DNA from: Rhizobium oryzihabitans
GTDB lineage: Bacteria > Pseudomonadota > Alphaproteobacteria > Rhizobiales > Rhizobiaceae
Direction: 5' to 3'
NCBI RefSeq assembly: GCF_010669145.1
Contig: NZ_CP048632.1
Span: 992,001 to 1,056,000, forward strand
DNA: 64,000 nt
A program made the translations under genes and the position numbers. Positions 57,445 through 64,000 of the stretch are shown one piece after another (the stretch's first letter is position 1; every line of letters starts with the position of its first letter). The notes below the pieces were generated by a model that worked only from the letters and a program-made list of their open reading frames with translations, was not told the origin of the DNA and searched no databases.

Positions 57445-57569
57445 TTTCTTCTCCCCGCCGGGGAGAAGGTGGCCCGAAGGGTCGGATGAGGGGGCGACGT
57501 TTCCGAATATCTCTACCGTCACCCCCTCATCCCGCTGCCGCGGACTTCTCCCCGGCGGGGAGAAGAAAC
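57445..57569. repeat. Intergenic mosaic repeat, family B, copy 2
   Basis: The ends are TTTCTTCTCCCC and GGGGAGAAGAAAC, and the interior has GGCCCGAAGGGTCGGATGAG and CCCCCTCATCCCGCTGCCGC. This is the element at 52607-52723 in the opposite direction with changed end loops. It lies directly after the fusion gene and may help end its transcript. Confidence 0.8.
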
Positions 57570-57675
57570 AAGCGGCACACGCTTACTCCCCGGCGGCCCA
57601 GCCATTCATCAACCGGGCCTTGCATAAATTCGCCAAAAGGGCTTTAAAAACAGCTTCGTAATTGGAGAGTTCTGT

Positions 57676-60447
57676 TTGGAAATCCCGCTGCTTATCCTCG
57701 CCGTCATCGCGGCCTTCATCTACACGCTGGTCGCAAGCATCCGCAATTCAAGCCGAATCAAGTCTCTCGAACGCGAGGTTGTCAGCCTCAAGCGGCTGAT
57801 GGCGGCCGGGGTGGCCGCCCCTGTGGCAGCGCAGGCGGAGACGGCCGATTCGGCGGAGAGAGCGGATTTCGACGCGGAAGAGGAAAGCGTGGCCTCTGAG
57901 GAAGACGCAGCCTTCCAGGCCGAACACCCGTCCGAAGCGGAAGTGGCCGCCGCCATGGCGGAGGCGGAAGACCTTGCCAGCAAGGAAGAAGAGCGCGTGC
58001 TTGCGCGTGAGGCTGCATCCACACCGGAAACGAAGGAAAGCTTCGAAAGCCTGCTCGGCGCACGCTGGGCCGTCTGGGCTGGCGGTCTGGCGCTGGCGCT
58101 CGGCGGCATTTTCCTTGTCAAATATTCCATCGAAGCGGGGCTCCTGAGCCCGGCCGTTCGGCTTTCGCTCGCCGCCATTTTCGGTCTCGTTCTTGGCCTT
58201 GCCGGTGAGGCGATCCGCCGCAAGGCTGTGCCGGGCATCGCCACCACTTACGCCAACGCCATGATACCGGGCGTGCTGACGGCCGCCGGTGCCTTGACGC
58301 TGTTCGGCGTGGTTTATGCGGCCTATGGCATTTATGACTATATCGGCTCCGGCACCGCCTTCATTCTACTTGGGCTCGTCGCCTTCGCCACCATCGGCCT
58401 GTCGCTTCTGCACGGACAGGCGCTCGCGGGTCTCGGCCTGTTGGGGTCGATGCTGACGCCGGCGCTGATTTCCAGCGAAACACCGAATATCTGGGCGCTG
58501 TTTGTTTTCCTGACGATCTCGTGGCTCGCCACCGCGGCGGCCGCGCGCAGGCAGGGCTGGACCGTGGTTCCCTCGCTTGCCAATGCGGGTCTCGGCCTTT
58601 GGGTGCTCGGCTATATCGCTTTTTCCGAAACGATCGAGGCCGATCCGCCGACACTGTCCCTGCTCGTCATGCTGGCCGGCACCCTCTTCCTCTGGCCGGG
58701 ACGGCACTTCGACACGCCGCCCGCCGAGGAAAACGAGGCCGCCACGCCTGAGCGGCGCGCCATTCGCGCCATGCGGCTTTTGTTGCGCCCGTCGCTTGCC
58801 ATCAGCCTCACTGTCTCGATGGCCGTGATCCTGCCGGCAATCGGCTTCCTCTTCACCGATGGCAGCATCGACACCCATCCGGCCCTCGTCGTTTCCGCAC
58901 TCATCGCAACGCTTGCCGCCCTTGGCGCTGCGCGACACAATGCGGTGTGGCCGGCCATTATCGCCGCACTCGGCGCACAGGCTGCGGTCTCCCTGATGTC
59001 GCGGCAGGGTATCGATTTCATCGGCCTGATAAATGATACCGCCGTCACGCTTCCTCCCGTCGGAACGGGCTACACCGCAGCCATCGCCATGGCGCTCGGC
59101 CTTGGCGCCATCCTTCTCCTCTGCGCTTTCTCGTTCCTGAAACGCAAGGGCGCGGATGATCCGGATTTCGCCCAGCTCTGGGCGGGGATTGCAGCGCTTT
59201 TCCCGGTCTGGCTCGGCACGGCAAGCTTCGTCGAATATGGCAATCTCGGCCGTGACTGGCTGCATGCGGCCTATGGTCTTGGCCTCGGCCTCGTGCTGAT
59301 CGCCGGCGCGGAATGGCTGCATCGGCAGAACAATGAGGCCTATCGCAAACCGCTCAACATCCTCGTGCTCGGCTCGTTTGCCGCCTTCGCGCTTTGCCTG
59401 CACACGCTGACGGAGGGGCTCGCCACAACCGTGCTGCTCTCCGTCATCGGCTTCGGTTATGTGCTGGCGACCCGCCATCGCAACTGGGATATTCTGCCCT
59501 GGGTGATGGCGGTGGCAAGTGTTGCCGTTCTTGGCCGCATCGCCTGGGAACCCACCATTGTCGGACCGCAAAATCTTGGGCCCACACCGGTCTTCAACGC
59601 GCTGCTGCCGGGTTATGGCATTCCGGCCCTGCTCGCCATCGTCTCCGCCTGGATGCTGCGCGACTGGCCGAACGTCCGGGCAAAGAACTTCCTGCAGGCC
59701 ATCGCCAGCGTCATGGGTCTGCTGGCGGTCGCCATCCTCATCCGCCATGCGATGAATGGCGGCACTCTCAATGACAGCGTGCCGACGCTCGGCGAACAGT
59801 CGATCTATACGCTGCTGACCATCGGTTTCTCAGGCGTGCTGATGACGCTGGATCTCAAGAGCCCCAGCCCCGTCTTCCGTTACGGCTCGATGATTGCCGG
59901 CGTGATCGCCGTCATCAACGTGCTGACGATGCATTTCTTCACGCTCAATCCCTATTTCACCGGCGAAAATACCGGCCGCATCCCATTCCTCAATCTGTTG
60001 CTGATCGGCTATCTGTTGCCGGCGCTCGCCTATGGCGGTCTTGCCTGGTATGCGCGCGGCAAACGGCCCGCCGCTTATGTCAGCCTGCTGGCGGTGGCGG
60101 GTGCGGCACTCGGTTTCGCCTGGGCCACACTTTCGGTCCGCCGCTTCTGGCAGGGCGAAAATATTGCTGACTGGAAGGGCTTCCTGCAGGGTGAAACGTA
60201 TAGCTATTCGGTGGTGTGGCTGCTGATCGGCGTGCTGCTGCTCATCGTCGGCTCGCGCTTCAATGCCCGCAGCCTGCGTCTGGCCTCCGCCGCATTCGTG
60301 TTGATCTCCGTCGCCAAGGCCTTCCTGATCGACATGAGCAATCTTGAAGGCGTGCTGCGGGCGCTGTCCTTCATCGGGCTTGGCGCGGTGCTGATCGGCA
60401 TCGGCCTGTTCTACCAGAAAATCCTCACCCGGAAGCCGCAGGCATGA
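57676..60447 (+). CDS. DUF2339 large membrane protein
   Basis: A 923-residue protein that begins with TTG behind a GGAG site. One N-terminal membrane segment (about 1-20), a coiled and acidic segment (25-125, rich in Ala and Glu) and more than twenty further hydrophobic segments follow. FESLLGARWAVWAGGLALALGG (about 122-143) is the family's signature region. DUF2339 proteins (COG5373) are common in Rhizobiales and of unknown function. Its stop overlaps the HD gene. Confidence 0.87.
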   Translation: MEIPLLILAVIAAFIYTLVASIRNSSRIKSLEREVVSLKRLMAAGVAAPVAAQAETADSAERADFDAEEESVASEEDAAFQAEHPSEAEVAAAMAEAEDLASKEEERVLAREAASTPETKESFESLLGARWAVWAGGLALALGGIFLVKYSIEAGLLSPAVRLSLAAIFGLVLGLAGEAIRRKAVPGIATTYANAMIPGVLTAAGALTLFGVVYAAYGIYDYIGSGTAFILLGLVAFATIGLSLLHGQALAGLGLLGSMLTPALISSETPNIWALFVFLTISWLATAAAARRQGWTVVPSLANAGLGLWVLGYIAFSETIEADPPTLSLLVMLAGTLFLWPGRHFDTPPAEENEAATPERRAIRAMRLLLRPSLAISLTVSMAVILPAIGFLFTDGSIDTHPALVVSALIATLAALGAARHNAVWPAIIAALGAQAAVSLMSRQGIDFIGLINDTAVTLPPVGTGYTAAIAMALGLGAILLLCAFSFLKRKGADDPDFAQLWAGIAALFPVWLGTASFVEYGNLGRDWLHAAYGLGLGLVLIAGAEWLHRQNNEAYRKPLNILVLGSFAAFALCLHTLTEGLATTVLLSVIGFGYVLATRHRNWDILPWVMAVASVAVLGRIAWEPTIVGPQNLGPTPVFNALLPGYGIPALLAIVSAWMLRDWPNVRAKNFLQAIASVMGLLAVAILIRHAMNGGTLNDSVPTLGEQSIYTLLTIGFSGVLMTLDLKSPSPVFRYGSMIAGVIAVINVLTMHFFTLNPYFTGENTGRIPFLNLLLIGYLLPALAYGGLAWYARGKRPAAYVSLLAVAGAALGFAWATLSVRRFWQGENIADWKGFLQGETYSYSVVWLLIGVLLLIVGSRFNARSLRLASAAFVLISVAKAFLIDMSNLEGVLRALSFIGLGAVLIGIGLFYQKILTRKPQA

Positions 60448-61088
60448 TCGCGGCCGAGGCTTTCGCGCCTTTTGAGGCGCTTGCGCAGGAACTGATACCG
60501 CACGCCGCCGATGCGGGCGATGGCTCGCATGATCTTGCCCATATTCACCGGGTCTTCCGCAACGCCATGCGCATCCATGCGGGCGAAGGTGGCGATGGCA
60601 CGGTGCTGGCTGCCAGCGTGCTTTTGCATGATTGCGTGGCGGTGGAGAAGAACTCGCCGCTTCGCGCGCAGGCATCGCGGCTGGCGGCGGAGAAAGCTGC
60701 CGGCATTCTGGCCGGGCTTGGCTGGCGGCAGGTCGACATTGACGCCGCCGCGCATGCCATCACCACCCATAGTTTTTCCGCCAATATCGAACCGCAGACG
60801 CTGGAAGCAAAAATCCTGCAGGATGCCGACCGGCTGGACGCCATTGGCATGGTGGGGGCAGCCCGGTGCTTTTATATCGCCGGGCGCATGGGGTCGGCGC
60901 TTTATGATCCGGCCGATCCGCTGGCCAAGGACCGCCCGCTTGACGACCGCGCCTTTGCCATCGACCATTTCGAAACGAAGCTGTTCAAGCTTGTGGACGG
61001 TTTCCGCACCGAAACGGGGCGAGAACTGGCAAAGGCCCGCCATGAACGCCTGCAACAGGTGCTGGACCTGTTTCTCGACGAAATCTGA
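60444..61088 (+). CDS. HD-domain phosphohydrolase (YedJ-like)
   Basis: A 214-residue protein with the metal-site order DLAHIHRVFRNA (His), LLHDCVAVE (His-Asp, about 61-69) and ILQDADRLDAIG (Asp, about 123-134). YedJ-type HD proteins are predicted nucleotide or phosphate-ester hydrolases. The ATG overlaps the DUF2339 stop by four bases and the MOSC gene starts 11 bases after, so the three form an operon. Confidence 0.86.
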   Translation: MIAAEAFAPFEALAQELIPHAADAGDGSHDLAHIHRVFRNAMRIHAGEGGDGTVLAASVLLHDCVAVEKNSPLRAQASRLAAEKAAGILAGLGWRQVDIDAAAHAITTHSFSANIEPQTLEAKILQDADRLDAIGMVGAARCFYIAGRMGSALYDPADPLAKDRPLDDRAFAIDHFETKLFKLVDGFRTETGRELAKARHERLQQVLDLFLDEI

Positions 61089-61099
61089 GGAGACGCGAC

Positions 61100-61942
61100 A
61101 TGCGTGTGACCGAACTCAACATCTACCCGCTGAAGAGCGGGCGCGGCATCGTCCTCTCGCAAAGCGATGTCTCGGCGGAAGGCCTGCCCGGCGACCGCCG
61201 CGCCATGCTGACCGATCCTTCCGGCCACTTCATCACCCAGCGCGAATTGCCTGATATCGCCACTATTCTGGCACGCCATGAGAATGGCGGCATGGCGCTT
61301 TCGAGAGAAGCGGGCAGCGAGATTTTCGCGCAACCTTCCGGAGAGCGCATGGATGTGGCGGTGTGGAAATCGATCGTCAGCGCCAATATTGCCGATGACG
61401 AAACCAACGACACGCTTTCGACCTGGCTGGGGCGCGAGGTGAAGCTGGTGTTCTTCGACGACGCCTCCAGACGCATTGCAAGCCTCGAATGGACCGGTAA
61501 CGAAACGCCCGTCACTTTCGCCGACGGTTATCAGATCCTCGTCACCACCACCGCCTCGCTTGCAGCCCTTAACGACAATATGCGCGACAATGGCGAGGAC
61601 GCCGTCGGGATGGAGCGGTTCCGGCCCAATATCGTGCTGGAAACGGACGAGCCGTGGGCGGAGGATCGCTGGGCGGCCATCGAGATCGGTGGCATCCGTT
61701 TCGACCTCGTCAAACCCTGCGCCCGCTGCATCATGACCACGCAGGACCAGACAACCGGTTCCCGCGATGTGCCCTCTCCCATGAAGGCCATGGGCCGCAT
61801 CCGCATGTCCGGTGACCGGCGTGTACCTGGCCCGCTCTTCGGCTGGAATGTCACGCCGCGCGGCGAAGGCAGGCTAGCTGTTGGCGATGTGGCAAAGGTG
61901 GTCGAGGAACGGCCGGACGGCTGGGCGATCAAGCGGCGGTAA
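61100..61942 (+). CDS. MOSC domain protein (YcbX/mARC-like)
   Basis: A 280-residue protein with the N-terminal beta-barrel ELNIYPLKSGRGI (about 4-16) followed by a MOSC domain; FDLVKPCARCIMTT (about 209-222) holds the Cys that would bind the molybdenum cofactor, and GRIRMSGDRRVPGPLFGWN ends it. Relatives reduce N-hydroxylated bases such as 6-hydroxylaminopurine. An ATG with GAGGAG upstream fits well. It closes the DUF2339-HD-MOSC operon. Confidence 0.9.
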   Translation: MRVTELNIYPLKSGRGIVLSQSDVSAEGLPGDRRAMLTDPSGHFITQRELPDIATILARHENGGMALSREAGSEIFAQPSGERMDVAVWKSIVSANIADDETNDTLSTWLGREVKLVFFDDASRRIASLEWTGNETPVTFADGYQILVTTTASLAALNDNMRDNGEDAVGMERFRPNIVLETDEPWAEDRWAAIEIGGIRFDLVKPCARCIMTTQDQTTGSRDVPSPMKAMGRIRMSGDRRVPGPLFGWNVTPRGEGRLAVGDVAKVVEERPDGWAIKRR

Positions 61943-62008
61943 GTCGGTCCGGTTCAAACGGAATCCACAGCAAACGGCGCGGTGTTCTCATACGCCGGCA
62001 CACCCTCG

Positions 62009-62131
62009 CTCCCTCATTCCTGTGCTCGTCACAGGAATCCAGCCGACGCGCGTCTGCGCGGCGAGAGGACTCTTTTCAGCCCAAGGACTTGGGCTGGCTG
62101 GATCTCTGTGACAAGCACAGAGATGAGGAGA
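62009..62131. repeat. Intergenic mosaic repeat, family C, copy 2
   Basis: Ends with CTCCCTCATTCCTGTGCTCG and, in reverse, CACAGAGATGAGGAG match the element at 34351-34474; the core GACGCGCGTCTGCGCGGCGA to GACTTGGGCTGGCTGG is also shared. The right end differs in a few bases (ATCTCTGTG), so its arms have diverged together. It lies between the convergent MOSC and methyltransferase genes. Confidence 0.8.
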
Positions 62132-62222
62132 GGACGGGAGCACTATGGACAACGGCAAGCTTCGAGCCTGACGCGCCGATCTCAATCTTCGTGCAAGCCG
62201 GCGGTACAACGCACCAGCTATG

Positions 62223-62957
62223 TCACGCTTTACGTGCACCGACGATCAGGAAAATCGGGCGGCGGTCTTCATGTTTCATGTCCGGGCGCTCCGCCAGCAG
62301 AGCGGGATCGGGCCTTGGTTCCGCCAGCCGCGTGATCGTAAAGCCAGCCGCCAGCAGGGCGTTGAGAATGCCTGACACCGTGCGGTGATATTTGACGACA
62401 TCATCCGCCATCCAGTTGGAATGGCGTACGCCTTCGTTCTGATAATTATCGAGCGGCCAATGCAGGATTTCGCCGTCCTCGCCGTAGAACCAGTCCTGTT
62501 TGTCCAGCGCCGTGAATACGGGATGCTCGATGGAAAAGACGAAGTCGCCGCCGGATTTCAGGACGGTGAAAACCTTCGCGAAGGCCGCGTCGAGATCGCG
62601 GACGTAATGCAAGGCGAGCGAACTCAGCACCAGATCAAAACTATCAGGCGCAAAGTCGATATCCTCGATCGCGGCGCGGCGATATTCGATACCGGGTCCG
62701 CCGTTTATCTCGGCTGCACGGCGCAGCATGTTCTCCGAAAGATCGACACCGACGACATGCGCCGCGCCCTCTTCCGCCGCATAACGGCAATGCCAGCCGA
62801 AACCGCAACCGAGATCGAGAACGGTCCTGTCTTTCAGCGTGGGCAACATGGCGCGCAGCTCATGCCATTCGCCCGCCTGCCTCAGCCCTTCAAGCGAGCG
62901 TGGCATGGCGCTGTAGCGCTCGAAAAACTGCGGGTCGTCATAAATATTCTGCTTCAT
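62223..62957 (-). CDS. Class I SAM-dependent methyltransferase
   Basis: A 244-residue protein with motif I VLDLGCGFGWHC (about 46-57), the acidic end of the next strand VVGVDLSENML (about 67-77) and motif VLSSLALHYVRD typical of the Methyltransf_11 group. It methylates an unknown small molecule or protein. It stands alone on the minus strand; the gene on the other side is divergent. Confidence 0.85.
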   Translation of the reverse strand: MKQNIYDDPQFFERYSAMPRSLEGLRQAGEWHELRAMLPTLKDRTVLDLGCGFGWHCRYAAEEGAAHVVGVDLSENMLRRAAEINGGPGIEYRRAAIEDIDFAPDSFDLVLSSLALHYVRDLDAAFAKVFTVLKSGGDFVFSIEHPVFTALDKQDWFYGEDGEILHWPLDNYQNEGVRHSNWMADDVVKYHRTVSGILNALLAAGFTITRLAEPRPDPALLAERPDMKHEDRRPIFLIVGARKA

Positions 62958-63136
62958 CGCTTCCTCATATTACCCGATGGCATTCAACCCTGAGCGTCTC
63001 ATCAATCGCACGAATAATGCCGTCAAGAAAAGTCGCTAGTGGGGCGGCCTGACAAAAGATAATATTCCTCTCATCAACGGGGAATCTGCAGCAAGCCTTG
63101 CGCCAATCCGCAAGGTGCTTCAGCGGGAGAGTTTTC

Positions 63137-64000
63137 ATGTCGCAAGCCACACGCCAGACGATGCCCTGGCTGATTATCGTCGCCGGGTCGCTGATTGCGG
63201 TCATGACCTTCGGGCCACGGTCAGCCATGGGCTTTTTCCAGCTGCCCATGCTCGCCGATACCGGCTGGGACCGCTCCACCTTCGGTCTGGCCATGGCGTT
63301 GCAGAACCTCTTCTGGGGTCTCGGCCAGCCGTTCTTCGGCGCCATCGCCGACAAGTTCGGCACCGGCCGCGTGCTCGTGCTTTCCGGCTTCCTCTATGCG
63401 GCCGGCCTCATCTGCATGTCCTTCGGCACCTCGCCCTTCTGGCTGCATTTCGGCGGCGGCGTTCTTGTGGGGCTTGGCATCGCCGCCGGTTCCTTCAGCG
63501 TCATCCTGTCTGCCTTCGCACGCCACGTCACGCCGCAGCAGCGCTCACTCGCCTTCGGCATCGGCACGGCGGCGGGCTCGGCCGGCATGTTCCTGTTTGC
63601 GCCCATCAGCCAGGGCCTGATTTCCACCTATGGCTGGTCTGATAGCCTCGTCTGGCTTGCCGTGATGATGATGCTCGTGCCGCTGCTCGCCTATCCGATG
63701 CGCGGCAACTCCTCTTCCGGCAGCCAGTCACAGACGCAATTCCAGCAGACGGCGGGCGAAGCGCTGAGGGAAGCGCTCGGCCACAAGAGCTATCTGCTTT
63801 TGACCACCGGCTTCTTCGTCTGCGGTTTCCAGGTGGCCTTCATCACCGCGCATTTCCCGGCCTATCTCGGCGATATCGGCATCGAGCCGCGTTATGCGGT
63901 GATAGCCATGGCGCTGATCGGTTTCTTCAACATCATCGGCTCGCTGGCGGCAGGCGTCATCGCCCAGCGTTATTCGAAGCCCTATATGCTGGCCTATATC
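63137..64000 (+). CDS. MFS transporter, N-terminal part (cut by the window end)
   Basis: The frame starts at MSQATRQTMPWLII and is still open at the last base, giving 288 residues. Eight or so hydrophobic segments are visible, with the loop ADKFGTGRVLVLSG (about 74-87) carrying the MFS motif after segment 2 and RSAMGFFQLPML (about 27-38) as in oxalate/formate and monocarboxylate transporters. Substrate unknown. It begins 179 bases from the divergent methyltransferase start. Confidence 0.88.
   Translation, partial: MSQATRQTMPWLIIVAGSLIAVMTFGPRSAMGFFQLPMLADTGWDRSTFGLAMALQNLFWGLGQPFFGAIADKFGTGRVLVLSGFLYAAGLICMSFGTSPFWLHFGGGVLVGLGIAAGSFSVILSAFARHVTPQQRSLAFGIGTAAGSAGMFLFAPISQGLISTYGWSDSLVWLAVMMMLVPLLAYPMRGNSSSGSQSQTQFQQTAGEALREALGHKSYLLLTTGFFVCGFQVAFITAHFPAYLGDIGIEPRYAVIAMALIGFFNIIGSLAAGVIAQRYSKPYMLAYI

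Overview
This 64 kb window is a stretch of core chromosome from an alphaproteobacterium of the Rhizobiaceae, most likely Agrobacterium (A. tumefaciens / A. fabrum complex). The evidence is the GC-rich coding, the gene orders surA-pdxA-ksgA, fabD-fabG-acpP-fabF-mltG-yicC-gmk, rpsF-rpsR-DUF2232-rplI and psd-pssA, and the rhizobial type of intergenic mosaic repeat. No rRNA, complete tRNA, CRISPR array, insertion sequence or prophage was seen. I support about 67 protein genes, most of them housekeeping.

Layout. 1-2.3 kb: outer-membrane biogenesis, vitamin B6 and 16S rRNA methylation. 2.4-3.0 kb: a small hydrolase. 3.1-10.1 kb, minus strand: the fatty-acid synthesis cluster running into mltG, yicC and gmk. 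10.4-11.4 kb: a Tas-like aldo/keto reductase. 11.4-14.2 kb: the rpsF-rpsR-DUF2232-rplI ribosomal operon. 14.4-17.7 kb, minus: a MarR-EmrB-EmrA multidrug efflux operon with a palindromic operator. 18.0-19.5 kb: dnaB. 19.6-21.4 kb, minus: AzlCD amino-acid exporter with a broken AraC regulator. 21.5-27.0 kb: alr, a ParDE-like toxin-antitoxin pair, radA, cvpA, purF. 27.2-30.2 kb: an SDR enzyme, a small membrane protein and cysS with a Cys-rich leader peptide. 30.5-33.2 kb: a five-gene overlapping operon (DUF559 nuclease, three GFA-family proteins, proline iminopeptidase). 33.4-37.1 kb: RarD, a second FtsI-type penicillin-binding protein, a LOG-family protein. 37.3-43.3 kb: a LysM protein, an Atm1-type ABC exporter, psd-pssA phospholipid genes and a 43-residue protein. 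43.7-51.7 kb: a REC-REC-GGDEF regulator, SRAP, YnfA, Nudix, three Rhizobiales hypotheticals, ygfZ, an HD hydrolase, a tyrosine phosphatase and MscS. 51.8-52.5 kb: zinT behind a Zur box. 52.7-55.6 kb, minus: an NMT1/THI5-type ABC importer. 55.9-57.4 kb: a dioxygenase-hydrolase fusion. 57.7-64 kb: DUF2339, HD, MOSC, a methyltransferase and a truncated MFS gene.

Two observations cut across the annotation. First, nine genes, including essential rpsR and dnaB, are interrupted by the apparent loss of one base (two in rarD) in a C or G run. This points to a systematic sequencing error rather than gene decay. A tenth, the AraC gene, is different and looks like a real internal deletion. Second, at least eight intergenic palindromic mosaic repeats are present; two kinds share one core in opposite orientation with different ends.

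The most interesting regulatory signal is upstream of cysS. A well-spaced promoter is followed almost at its expected start site by a nine-codon ORF, MKTTICTCC, which looks like a leaderless leader peptide sensing cysteine or Cys-tRNA. All assignments come from reading the sequence only; no database search was run.
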